Source: CAVVAL01 sp963742725
Lineage (GTDB): Bacteria; Actinomycetota; Actinomycetes; Mycobacteriales; Cryptosporangiaceae
Direction: 5' to 3'
Assembly: GCA_963742725.1 (NCBI GenBank)
Contig: CAVUMX010000001.1
Coordinates: 2,356,001 to 2,420,000, forward strand
Length of the DNA: 64,000 nt
Part shown: positions 16,456-24,817 of the stretch, piece by piece
Layout: the number at the start of each line of letters is the position of its first letter
Numbering within the stretch: the stretch's first letter is position 1
Notes under the pieces: generated by a model
Told to the model about the DNA's origin: nothing
The model's database searches: none
Seen by the model: only the letters and a program-made list of their open reading frames with translations
Position numbers and translations under genes: made by a program

Positions 16456-17966
16456 GTGGTGGCCTCCTGTTGCTGCTCACGCTGACTCATGGGGCCGCGC
16501 GCTGTGCGCTGCCCATATGCGGTGTCGACGCCGTCCGCCACGCGCCCGATTTCGTCGGCGTGTCGCCCGGCTTTCGACACCGCGGCACCGCTTCGCGCGC
16601 TTTCGGCCCGCCACATGAGGGCGAGGGCGATCATCAGCGTGTAGAACGGTGGGCCGCTGAAGTCGTAGACGAAGATCTCCAGCGCGAACATGACGAGGAT
16701 CGTGCAGCCCGCGATGGCGTACGGGTCCCGGTCGCGCCAATGTCGCAGGAACCGCACGGCGAAGAAGGACAGGAACAGGGCGGCACCGGCCAGGCCCTGG
16801 AAGAACACGACCGAGAAGAACGCGCCCTGGGTGCCGAGCGGGGGAACGCCGCAGCCGGGACAGTCCTCGGTCTCGCCGCCGGCGATCGAGAAGAAGCTGC
16901 CCTGGACGTTGCGGGTCGTCCCGTACCCGATGACCGGCGATCCCTGGATCACGCTGGAGATGGTCAGCTCCGAGAGCTGTTCGCGGCGGTCGTTGCTGTG
17001 CGGGTTGTCGAGCCGTTCGGACGCGAGCGTGCCCAGCGGCGAGAACAGGAACAGGAACGCGGCGAGCACGGCCCCGAGGACCAGCCCGTAGAACGCGATG
17101 ACCTTGCCCATCGCCGCAAGCCGGACCGCGACGTACACGAGGCCGACGGCGAGGGCCGCCCAGAGTCCCCGGTTGAGGGAGTAGACGACGGGCACCGCCG
17201 ACGCCACGAGGACGACCGGCGCCGCGAACCGCCGCCACCCCGCGCCCGGCCCGAGCCAGGACAGCAGGAAGAACGGCAGTAGGAGGGAGTAGTTGGCGCC
17301 CCAGGCGTTGGCGTACCGGAACGGCGCCACCGGGCGGTTCTCCGCGTAGCCGAGGACGGTCTGCACCTCGGACGTGCGGGGATGCACCAGCCCCTGGACG
17401 AACCCGTTCGAGCGGAGCCCACCGGGCAGGACGTACTCGATCGCGGACGTGAACTCGATCCGGGGCAGGAACGTGCCGACGAGCCCGCCGATCACGACGA
17501 TCACGAACAGGAACCCGAGGAGCCGGGCGATGCGGCGGGTCGGTAACTCGCGCTCGCTCGTGTTGCCGACATAGAGAAGGACGACCGTGATCGCGACATA
17601 CACGGCCGCGCGGTACCCGAACGTGAGGAACCGGCCGATGCCGCCGTCGGTCTGGATCGAGCCGGGCGCGCTGGCCTGGAGTACGAACACGCCGACCATG
17701 ACCCAGAGCAGGAACAGCAGCCAGAGCCCGAAGCCGCGCGGCAGCCGGACGGGCCGGTGCCTGTACAGCCAGAACGCCATCGGGATGGCGGCGAGCACGA
17801 ACACGATCTCCGACAGGCCCAGCACCCACCACAGCGGAAATCCCAGGTAGAGGGCGCGCAGCGGCCAGCCGCCGGGCAGCGTCACCCACCGCTTGCCCAG
17901 CGCGCTCGTCCACGCGGTAGGCCAGCGGCCGGTCGCGCTAGGGCGTGCCTCGACCCCCGCCACCAC
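16452..17966 (-). CDS. O-antigen ligase/Wzy-polymerase-like membrane protein
   Basis: About eleven transmembrane helices alternate with short loops, plus one long extracytoplasmic loop at about residues 320-395 containing two Cys-Pro pairs (EDCPGCGVPP). The central VYSLNRGLWAALAVGL matches the conserved arginine region of the O-antigen ligase/Wzy family. It should join lipid-linked repeat units outside the membrane. I prefer the GTG at 17966, eight bases after GGGAG; GTG at 17975 is the alternative. It is the first gene of the sulfotransferase operon. Confidence 0.75.
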   Translation of the reverse strand: MVAGVEARPSATGRWPTAWTSALGKRWVTLPGGWPLRALYLGFPLWWVLGLSEIVFVLAAIPMAFWLYRHRPVRLPRGFGLWLLFLLWVMVGVFVLQASAPGSIQTDGGIGRFLTFGYRAAVYVAITVVLLYVGNTSERELPTRRIARLLGFLFVIVVIGGLVGTFLPRIEFTSAIEYVLPGGLRSNGFVQGLVHPRTSEVQTVLGYAENRPVAPFRYANAWGANYSLLLPFFLLSWLGPGAGWRRFAAPVVLVASAVPVVYSLNRGLWAALAVGLVYVAVRLAAMGKVIAFYGLVLGAVLAAFLFLFSPLGTLASERLDNPHSNDRREQLSELTISSVIQGSPVIGYGTTRNVQGSFFSIAGGETEDCPGCGVPPLGTQGAFFSVVFFQGLAGAALFLSFFAVRFLRHWRDRDPYAIAGCTILVMFALEIFVYDFSGPPFYTLMIALALMWRAESARSGAAVSKAGRHADEIGRVADGVDTAYGQRTARGPMSQREQQQEATT

Positions 17967-18074
17967 TCGTATCACTCCCGGTTTGTCGACTTCCCGTCAC
18001 GGAAGAGCCCACGGTACCGGTCGGTGATACGGGGGGTTGGGTGCCGGGGCACGCGTAGGGGAGGGCCGAATCAA

Positions 18075-18094
18075 CCGAACGGCCTGTATTTCCC
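18075..18094 (+). promoter_or_regulatory. Shared upstream motif, copy A
   Basis: CCGAACGGCCTGTATTTCCC lies 128 bases before the start of the first beta-propeller gene. It matches the motif at 21632 before the second paralogue at 18 of 20 positions. A common promoter or operator is the simplest explanation. Further downstream, CTGCCCG and CGGGCAG form a leader hairpin near 18143-18170. Confidence 0.5.
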
Positions 18095-18221
18095 CAGGGT
18101 GCGGGCCGATCCCCTTTCCTGGGGGCGTCCGCGATAGAGACTGCCCGCAGCACGAACGACCCGGGCAGGTGGGGGCTGACCCGAGCCGACAGGCACAGCC
18201 GGGGTTCGTTGGGAGGGGCAC

Positions 18222-21200
18222 GTGCGAGCTTTATCCGTTTTGGCTACGACAGTCCTGATAATTGGAGTAGGAGCTGCCCCGGCCGGGGCAGTGCAGATAC
18301 CGCACGACAGCATCGTCAGTGCGTCGCCGGCGCCGTTCACGCCGAACGTCCTCAGCGGACGGGTCAACGCGATCGTCCAGGTCGGCCCGACGATGATCAT
18401 CGGCGGATCCTTCAGCCAGGTGCAGGCCGCGAACTCGACGACCACGCTCACCCGCAACAACATCCTGGCGTTCAACGCCACCACGGGCGCGCTCAGCACG
18501 ACCTTCGTGCCGTCGCTCGACGGTGAGGTCGAGTCGTTGCTGGTCGCCCCGGACGGGCTGTCCGTCTACGCGGGCGGTTCGTTCAACAACGTCAACGGGC
18601 AGGCGTCCCGCAGCCTGGCGCGGATCACCGTGTCCAACGGCCAGCGCATCGCCAGCTTCGTCCCGCCCTCGATGGACGGCCGGGTCAAGGACCTCAAGCT
18701 GGCCGGCGGCCGCCTCTGGATCGCCGGCACGTTCCAGAACGTCTCCGGGGTGTCCCGTCCGGCGCTCGCCACGCTCAACCCGGCGACCGGCGTGCGGGAC
18801 CCGTACATGAGCCTGCCGATCACCGGCGTCCACAACGGCGGCGCGAACCAGCTGCTCAAGTTCGACGTCACACCGAACGGGCAGAAGCTGGTCGGCATCG
18901 GCAACTTCACCCAGGTCGCCGGCCAGGACCGGCGGCAGATCTTCATGCTCGACCTGACCGGACCGTCCGCTGCCCTGTCGAGCTGGCAGACCACCTTCTA
19001 CACGTCGACGTGCGCGTCGGTCTTCAACACGTACATGCGCGACCTGGACATCTCGCCCGAGGGCAGCTACTTCGTGGTGAGCACGACCGGCGCGTACCGG
19101 GCGCCGCCGACCGCGTGCGACACGCACGCCCGCTTCGAGACGGACTTCGCCGGCCCGGGCGCGACGCCGACCTGGATCAACTACACGGGCGGCGATACGA
19201 GCTACGCCGTCGCGATCACCGGTGCCGCCGTCTACGTCGGCGGGCACTTCCGTTGGGCCAACAATCCGCTCGCCGGTGACCAGCAGGGGCCCGGCTCGGT
19301 GTCCCGCCAGGGCATCGCCGCGCTCGACCCGACCAACGGCCTCCCGTTCCGCTGGAACCCCGGCCGGACCCTCGGCGTCGGCGTCTTCGACATGCTCGCC
19401 ACGCCACAGGGACTGTGGGTCGGCAGCGACACCGACCGGATCGGCAACTTCTCCTACCGGGCACGCATCGCGCTGATGCCGCTCGCCGGTGGGACGACCG
19501 TCCCGCCGCGCGGCACCGGTGTGCTCCCGGGCGAGGTGTACCAGGGTGGCCAGGTCGTCATGCCGCCCGATCCGTCGGTGCTGTACCGGGTCAACGCCGG
19601 TGGACCGGCCATCCCCGCGCACGCCCCGGGACCTGACTGGTCCGCGGACTCCGGCGCCACCAACCCGCTGCGCACCACCGGCAGCAACGCCGCCGCGTGG
19701 ACCGGCGGGGCGACGTTCGACGCCAGCATCCCGGCCGGGACGCCCGCCAGCCTGTTCGACTCCGAGCGCTGGGATCCGTCCGCGGCGCCCGCGTTGGAGT
19801 GGAACTTCCCGGCAGCAGTCGGAACGCCGCTCCAGGTCCGGCTCTACTTCGCCAACAAGTGCACGTGTACGCAGTCGGTCGGCCAGCGGCGGTTCAACGT
19901 GTCCGTCGACGGCGTGCCCCGGCTCGCCAGCTACGACATCGTCGCGGACGTCGGCCACGCCCGCGCGGTGATGAAGGCCTACGACATCACCAGCGACGGC
20001 AACGTGGACGTCGATCTCGGCCACGTGACCGAGAACCCGCTGATCAACGCGATCGAGATCATCCGGACCGACACCCCGCCGGTGACCGGCGACCTCGACC
20101 AGATGCGGCACCGTCCCTTCGACGGTGACGTGCCCGGCGCGGACGTGGCCATGGCCCCGACCGGCGTCCCGTGGAGCCAGTCGCGCGGCGCCGTGATGAT
20201 CAACGGCACCGTGTACTACGGCCACAGCGACAGCAACTTCTACGCCCGGACGTTCAACGGCACCACGTTCGGCGCCCAGACGGCCGTCAACACGCACGAC
20301 CTGCTCGTGCCGCTGGCCTCCTGGCACGCCGACGTCCCGAACATCACCGCGATGTTCTACGACGACAGCCTCGGCCGGCTGTACTACTCCCTCAGCGGCC
20401 AGACCGGCCTGTTCTACCGGGGCTTCACGCCGGAGAACAACGTCGTGACGACCCTGCGCAACACCGTCACGGGCTTCGACTTCTCGCAGGCCGCCGGCAC
20501 GTTCCTGGCGGGCGGCAAGCTGTACGTGGCCAACCGCACCAACGGCTCGCTGACCCGGATCGACTGGGCCGGCGGCGCACCGGTCGCGGGCACGGCGGTC
20601 GTCGTCAGCAGCCCGGCGCTCGACGGCGGCGACTGGCGGTCGCGGGCGATGTTCCTGTTCGCCCCCGCGGGTGGTCCGCCGCCGCCGAACCAGCCGCCGG
20701 ACGCGGTCATGTCCGTCAACTGCACGGGCCTGACCTGCACGTTCAACGGGTCCGGATCGTCCGACCCGGACGGCGGCGTGGTGTCGTGGGCATGGGACTT
20801 CGGTGACGCCACCTCCGGGAGCGGCGCCAGCGTCTCGCACACGTACCCGGCCGGCGGCACCTACCCGGCGCAGCTCACCGTCACCGACAACGACAACGCC
20901 ACGGACTCGGCGTCGCAGCCGGTCACCGTGTCCGAACCGTCCACGCCGGTGTCGTTCGTCGGCGCGGCCGGTTCCAATGGCAACTCGACGTCCCGGCAGG
21001 TCACGGTGCCCGCCGGCGTCACGACAGGGGACGGGCTGGTGCTGGTCGGCACGGTCGCGGGTGCGACGGCGACCATGGCAGACCCGGCCGGCTGGACGCT
21101 CCTGCGGACGGTCACCGGCAACGGCATCACCACGAAGCTGTGGCAGCGCGTCGCGACGGCTGGGGAACCGAGCACGGTCACGGTGACCCTCTCCTCGATC

Positions 21201-21557
21201 GCCAAGGCGGACGTCACACTGCACGCCTACCGGGGTACGGCCGCGGCCGGACCGGTGGCGGCGCACGCGGGTGTCGCGGAGACGGCCACCACGGCGTCCC
21301 ACGTGACGCCACAGCTCGCGGTCGCCAGCCCGTCGTGGATCGTGTCGTACTGGGCGGACAACTCGTCCGCGACCACCGCCTGGACGACGCCGGCCGGCGA
21401 GACGCTCCGGCGGACCGCCTGCGGCACGGGCGGCGGACGGATCTGCGTGCTCGGCACGGACAGGACCGCGCCGGCAGGCACCCAGGGCGGCGTCACCGCG
21501 ACCGCCGATTCGGCAAGCGTGAAGGCAACGATGCTGACCGTTGTCCTGAGCGACTGA
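18222..21557 (+). CDS. Large secreted beta-propeller protein with malectin-like and PKD domains
   Basis: This 1,111-residue protein has a Sec signal peptide ending near APAGAVQ (residue 24). Residues 30-430 are propeller-like repeats (VNAIVQVGPTMIIGGSFSQV, YAGGSFNNVNG, IAGTFQNVSG, VGIGNFTQVAG). Residues about 455-615 resemble a malectin/carbohydrate-binding domain, RVNAGGP to NAIEIIRTD, which is missing from the tandem paralogue. More propeller-like sequence follows, then a PKD domain near 815-905 (SSDPDGGVVSWAWDFGDATS). A roughly 195-residue C-terminal domain is shared with the paralogue. GTG at 18222 has GGGAGGGG upstream. It probably binds or organises extracellular polysaccharide; no catalytic residues are evident. 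Confidence 0.8.
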   Translation: MRALSVLATTVLIIGVGAAPAGAVQIPHDSIVSASPAPFTPNVLSGRVNAIVQVGPTMIIGGSFSQVQAANSTTTLTRNNILAFNATTGALSTTFVPSLDGEVESLLVAPDGLSVYAGGSFNNVNGQASRSLARITVSNGQRIASFVPPSMDGRVKDLKLAGGRLWIAGTFQNVSGVSRPALATLNPATGVRDPYMSLPITGVHNGGANQLLKFDVTPNGQKLVGIGNFTQVAGQDRRQIFMLDLTGPSAALSSWQTTFYTSTCASVFNTYMRDLDISPEGSYFVVSTTGAYRAPPTACDTHARFETDFAGPGATPTWINYTGGDTSYAVAITGAAVYVGGHFRWANNPLAGDQQGPGSVSRQGIAALDPTNGLPFRWNPGRTLGVGVFDMLATPQGLWVGSDTDRIGNFSYRARIALMPLAGGTTVPPRGTGVLPGEVYQGGQVVMPPDPSVLYRVNAGGPAIPAHAPGPDWSADSGATNPLRTTGSNAAAWTGGATFDASIPAGTPASLFDSERWDPSAAPALEWNFPAAVGTPLQVRLYFANKCTCTQSVGQRRFNVSVDGVPRLASYDIVADVGHARAVMKAYDITSDGNVDVDLGHVTENPLINAIEIIRTDTPPVTGDLDQMRHRPFDGDVPGADVAMAPTGVPWSQSRGAVMINGTVYYGHSDSNFYARTFNGTTFGAQTAVNTHDLLVPLASWHADVPNITAMFYDDSLGRLYYSLSGQTGLFYRGFTPENNVVTTLRNTVTGFDFSQAAGTFLAGGKLYVANRTNGSLTRIDWAGGAPVAGTAVVVSSPALDGGDWRSRAMFLFAPAGGPPPPNQPPDAVMSVNCTGLTCTFNGSGSSDPDGGVVSWAWDFGDATSGSGASVSHTYPAGGTYPAQLTVTDNDNATDSASQPVTVSEPSTPVSFVGAAGSNGNSTSRQVTVPAGVTTGDGLVLVGTVAGATATMADPAGWTLLRTVTGNGITTKLWQRVATAGEPSTVTVTLSSIAKADVTLHAYRGTAAAGPVAAHAGVAETATTASHVTPQLAVASPSWIVSYWADNSSATTAWTTPAGETLRRTACGTGGGRICVLGTDRTAPAGTQGGVTATADSASVKATMLTVVLSD

Positions 21558-21561
21558 GGCT

Positions 21562-21619
21562 CGGGCGGGCGGCGGCGCTGAGGCGCTTCCCCGTGGCGTT
21601 GAGCACCGCCGCCCGCCCG
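21562..21619 (+). terminator. Hairpin terminator between the propeller paralogues
   Basis: CGGGCGGGCGGCGG at 21562-21575 pairs perfectly with CCGCCGCCCGCCCG at 21606-21619, with further pairing inside the loop. It starts 5 bases after the stop, so the second paralogue needs its own promoter. Confidence 0.7.
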
Positions 21620-21631
21620 TCTGGAGTTCGG

Positions 21632-21651
21632 CCGAACGGCTGGTATTTCCC
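21632..21651 (+). promoter_or_regulatory. Shared upstream motif, copy B
   Basis: CCGAACGGCTGGTATTTCCC differs from copy A at two bases and lies 83 bases before the GTG of the second paralogue. The left edge forms the 12-base palindrome GTTCGGCCGAAC. A leader hairpin, CCCTGCGG at 21683-21690 with CCGCAGGG at 21700-21707, follows before the ribosome site. Confidence 0.5.
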
Positions 21652-21733
21652 GGGCCGTCCATGGATCTGACTGAGCAACGCGCCCTGCGGAAGGATCTCC
21701 CGCAGGGTGAATCAGGTTGATTTGGAGGGGTAC

Positions 21734-24577
21734 GTGCGTAGTCGCCGCGTCTTAACGGTGCTCGCTGCCGGAGTTCTGGCTCTCGGGACAGGCGTGGCGC
21801 TGGCGCCGCATGCCCTGGGCGTCCAGACCGCGCAGGACCGGGTCGTCAGCGAAGGAGCCGTGCGGTACACGCCACACGTCCTCGACGGGCAGGTCAACGC
21901 GATCGCGCAGGTCGGCGACATGATGATCCTCGGCGGGGCGTTCACCCAGGTGCGCGCCGACGACGACGAGACCGTCATCACCCGCAACAACATCGTGGCG
22001 TTCAGCTCCACCACCGGTGCGTTCAGCACGGCGTTCGTCCCCTCGACGGACGCCGAGGTGACCTCCCTCCTCGTCACGCCGGACGGCCAGAGCGTCTGGG
22101 TCGGTGGCTTCTTCAACACCGTCAACGGGCAGGCCGTCAAGAGCCTCGTGAAGTTGAGCGTCGCCACCGGCGCGCGCGTGCCCGCCTTCTCCGCGCCTTC
22201 GATGGACGGCCGGGTCAAGGACCTGCGCCTCTCGGGCGGACGGCTCTGGGTGGCCGGCACGTTCCTCAAGGTCGCCGGGCAGCCCGGCGCCGGCCTGGTC
22301 ACGCTCAACCCCAACACCGGCGTCCGGGACGCGTACCAGAGCCTCGTGTTCAGCGGCGTCCACAACGGCGGCCTGACCCAGGTACCCAAGATCGACATCA
22401 CTCCGGACGGGCAGCGGCTCGTCGCGATCGGCAACTTCACGTCCGTCGCGGGCCAGACCCGCCGCCAGATCGCGATGCTCGACCTGTCCGGGCCGTCGGC
22501 GGCGCTCGCCAACTGGTCGACGAACCAGTACACGAGCACGTGCGCGGCGGCGTTCCAGAGTTACATGCGTGACCTCGACATCTCCCCGGACGGCAAGTAC
22601 GTCGTCGTCAGCACGACCGGCGGCTACGGCTCCGGGACGACCTCGTCCTGCGACACCACCCAGCGGTTCGAGATGGGCGCGACCGGCACGGCCGTGCTCC
22701 CGACCTGGGTGAACAAGACAGGCGGCGACACCACGTACGCCGTCGCGGTCACCGGCTCGGTGGTCTACGTCGGCGGGCACTTCCGCTGGGAGAACAACCC
22801 GTTCAAGTCGTCCACGGCCGGGATGGGCGCGGTGGCACGCGAAGGCATCGCCGCGCTCGACCCCGCCAACGGGCTGCCGCTGCGGTGGAACCCGGGCCGT
22901 ACCAAGGGCGTCGGCGTGTTCGACATGCTCGCCACCCCGCAGGGACTGTGGGTCGGCAGCGACACCGACCGCATCGCGAACTTCGCCTACCACGGCCGGA
23001 TCGCGCTGCTGCCGCTCGCGGGCGGCACCGAGATCGCGCCGACCGGCACGGGCTCGCTGCCTGACAACACCTACCTCGCCGGCCGGACCGTAATCGCCAA
23101 CGCCAACGATCTCCAGCGCCGGACGTTCGACGGCGACGTGCCCGGCAGCACCAGCGTGCTGCCGTCCTCCGGGATCGCGTGGGGCTCCGTCCGCGGCACG
23201 GTCATGATCAACGGCACGCTGTACTACGGCTGGAGCGACAGCAACTTCTACTCCCGGACGTACGACGGCACCACGTTCGGTCCGCAGGTCGCCGTCAACA
23301 CCCACGACCTGCTCGCGCGCCACAACGACTTCCACAACGAGGTCCCGAACATCACGTCGATGTTCTTCACGGCAGGGCGGCTGTACTTCACGCTGTCGGG
23401 CCAGTCCTCGCTGTACTACCGGTACTTCACGCCGGAGAACAACGTCATCGGTGCCCTGCGCTACACCGCGAGCGGCAACGTCACCGGCGTGAACTTCGCC
23501 AACGCGGGCGGCGCGATGCTGGTCGGCGACAAGCTCTACCTCGCCGACCGGACCAACGGATCGCTGACCAGGGTCAACTTCGTCAACGGACTGCCGGTGT
23601 CCGGCACCGCGACGATCGTCAGCAGCCCGGCGCTCGACGGTGCCGACTGGAGGACGCGCGGTCTGTTCCTCTACGCGCCGCTCGTCGTCGTGACCAACGC
23701 GCCGCCGGTCGCGGCCGGCACCGTCAACTGCACCGGCCTGTCCTGCACCTACGACGGGACCGCATCGTCCGACCCGGACGGCACGATCACCGGGCACGCG
23801 TGGACGTTCGGCGACAGCGTCGGCTGGGACGGCGCCACCGCGTCCCACACGTACGCCGCGCCGGGCACGTACCAGGTGAAGCTCACCGTCACCGACAACA
23901 AGGGCGCGACCGGCACCTTCGACACCGAGGTGACCGTCGACCACCCGCAGGTGCCCGTCTCGTTCGTGGGCAAGACCAGCGTCAACGCCAACTCGGCGTC
24001 GCACCAGGTCGCCCTGCCCGCCGGGGTCACCGCCGGTGACGGGCTGCTGCTGATCGGTACCGCCAACAGCGCCACCGCGACGATCAACGACCCGGCCGGA
24101 TGGACGCCCGTCCACACCGTCCAGTCGGCGACCGGCATCACCACCAGGCTGTGGCAGCGGGTCGCGGCGGCCGACGAGCCGGCGTCCGTCCCCGTGACGC
24201 TCAGCGCCGCGTTCAAGACGGACCTCACGCTGCTCGCGTACCGGGGCACGGCGCCCACCGGCCCCGTCGTCTCCGCCTTCGCGGGCACCGCCGAGACCAC
24301 GTCCACCGACTCGCACGCCACGCCGGGGCTGGAACTGTCCGGCGCTGCGTGGGTCGTGTCGTACTGGGCGGACAACTCGTCGGCCACCACCGCGTGGACC
24401 GGACCCGACGGGCAGACCGTCCGCAACACCGCCTGCGGGATCGGCGGCGGCCGCATCTGCTCCATCGCCGTCGACTCGGCCGCGCCTGTTGGGGCCGGCA
24501 CCGTGGCTGGTCTGACGGCGGTCGCGAACGCGCCGAGCGGCAAGGCGACGATGTGGACGATCGCCCTGACTGACTAG
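21734..24577 (+). CDS. Large secreted beta-propeller/PKD protein, tandem paralogue
   Basis: The 947-residue product is a close paralogue of the protein encoded at 18222 along most of its length. It has a signal peptide near residues 1-33, propeller repeats (VNAIAQVGDMMILGGAFTQV, WVGGFFNTVNG), a PKD domain (SSDPDGTITGHAWTFGD) and the same C-terminal domain containing SYWADNSSATTAW. The malectin-like insert of about 160 residues is absent. GTG at 21734 has GGAGGGG at the same spacing as the paralogue. Retention of both copies with different domain sets suggests divided roles on the cell surface. Confidence 0.8.
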   Translation: MRSRRVLTVLAAGVLALGTGVALAPHALGVQTAQDRVVSEGAVRYTPHVLDGQVNAIAQVGDMMILGGAFTQVRADDDETVITRNNIVAFSSTTGAFSTAFVPSTDAEVTSLLVTPDGQSVWVGGFFNTVNGQAVKSLVKLSVATGARVPAFSAPSMDGRVKDLRLSGGRLWVAGTFLKVAGQPGAGLVTLNPNTGVRDAYQSLVFSGVHNGGLTQVPKIDITPDGQRLVAIGNFTSVAGQTRRQIAMLDLSGPSAALANWSTNQYTSTCAAAFQSYMRDLDISPDGKYVVVSTTGGYGSGTTSSCDTTQRFEMGATGTAVLPTWVNKTGGDTTYAVAVTGSVVYVGGHFRWENNPFKSSTAGMGAVAREGIAALDPANGLPLRWNPGRTKGVGVFDMLATPQGLWVGSDTDRIANFAYHGRIALLPLAGGTEIAPTGTGSLPDNTYLAGRTVIANANDLQRRTFDGDVPGSTSVLPSSGIAWGSVRGTVMINGTLYYGWSDSNFYSRTYDGTTFGPQVAVNTHDLLARHNDFHNEVPNITSMFFTAGRLYFTLSGQSSLYYRYFTPENNVIGALRYTASGNVTGVNFANAGGAMLVGDKLYLADRTNGSLTRVNFVNGLPVSGTATIVSSPALDGADWRTRGLFLYAPLVVVTNAPPVAAGTVNCTGLSCTYDGTASSDPDGTITGHAWTFGDSVGWDGATASHTYAAPGTYQVKLTVTDNKGATGTFDTEVTVDHPQVPVSFVGKTSVNANSASHQVALPAGVTAGDGLLLIGTANSATATINDPAGWTPVHTVQSATGITTRLWQRVAAADEPASVPVTLSAAFKTDLTLLAYRGTAPTGPVVSAFAGTAETTSTDSHATPGLELSGAAWVVSYWADNSSATTAWTGPDGQTVRNTACGIGGGRICSIAVDSAAPVGAGTVAGLTAVANAPSGKATMWTIALTD

Positions 24578-24590
24578 TACGGGAGCGGCA

Positions 24591-24622
24591 GAGGCCCCGG
24601 GCGGACTACCGCCCGGGGCCTC
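24591..24622 (+). terminator. Hairpin terminator after the second propeller gene
   Basis: GAGGCCCCGGGCGG at 24591-24604 pairs with CCGCCCGGGGCCTC at 24609-24622 around a 4-base loop. It begins 14 bases after the stop. Confidence 0.8.
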
Positions 24623-24658
24623 CGCATGTCCACGGCGGCCCCCGCCCGCCGGCGCGCG

Positions 24659-24728
24659 GAACCGGACTGTTCGGGATCCCGTGCTGTAACCGGGCGCCGG
24701 ATACCCCGATATCCCCGACAGTTGGGCG
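24659..24728 (+). repeat. 70-nt dispersed structured repeat, copy 2
   Basis: It matches 4535-4604 at 67 of 70 positions in the same orientation. The three differences are C to T in the loop, G to C in the inner stem (losing one pair) and A to T in the unpaired strand; the outer stem is unchanged. It lies between the terminator of the propeller gene and the end of a leftward operon, again between convergent genes. Confidence 0.8.
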
Positions 24729-24816
24729 CGGCGGGCGGCGGCGGGGCGGCGGCGCGGAGGGCGGCGGGCGGCGGCGGGCGGCGCGGCGGGCGGCGGCGCG
24801 GCGGCCGCCGGGAGGG
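24729..24816. repeat. Almost pure G/C low-complexity tract (G-rich on + strand)
   Basis: A run of GGC/GCG units with very few A/T bases directly follows copy 2 of the 70-nt repeat and reaches the stop of the Wzz-like gene. It resembles the complementary strand of the tract beside copy 1. Confidence 0.7.
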
Positions 24817-24817
24817 G

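Noticed and set aside
18000..18221. Cyclic-di-AMP (ydaO-type) riboswitch before the first propeller gene
   Set aside because: G-rich leader and a hairpin are present, but the conserved ydaO junction sequences are not.
18231..21662. A 1,143-codon open frame on the minus strand
   Set aside because: It is antisense to the propeller gene and Arg/Gly/Val-rich with no domain. Long shadow frames are expected where third positions are nearly all G or C.
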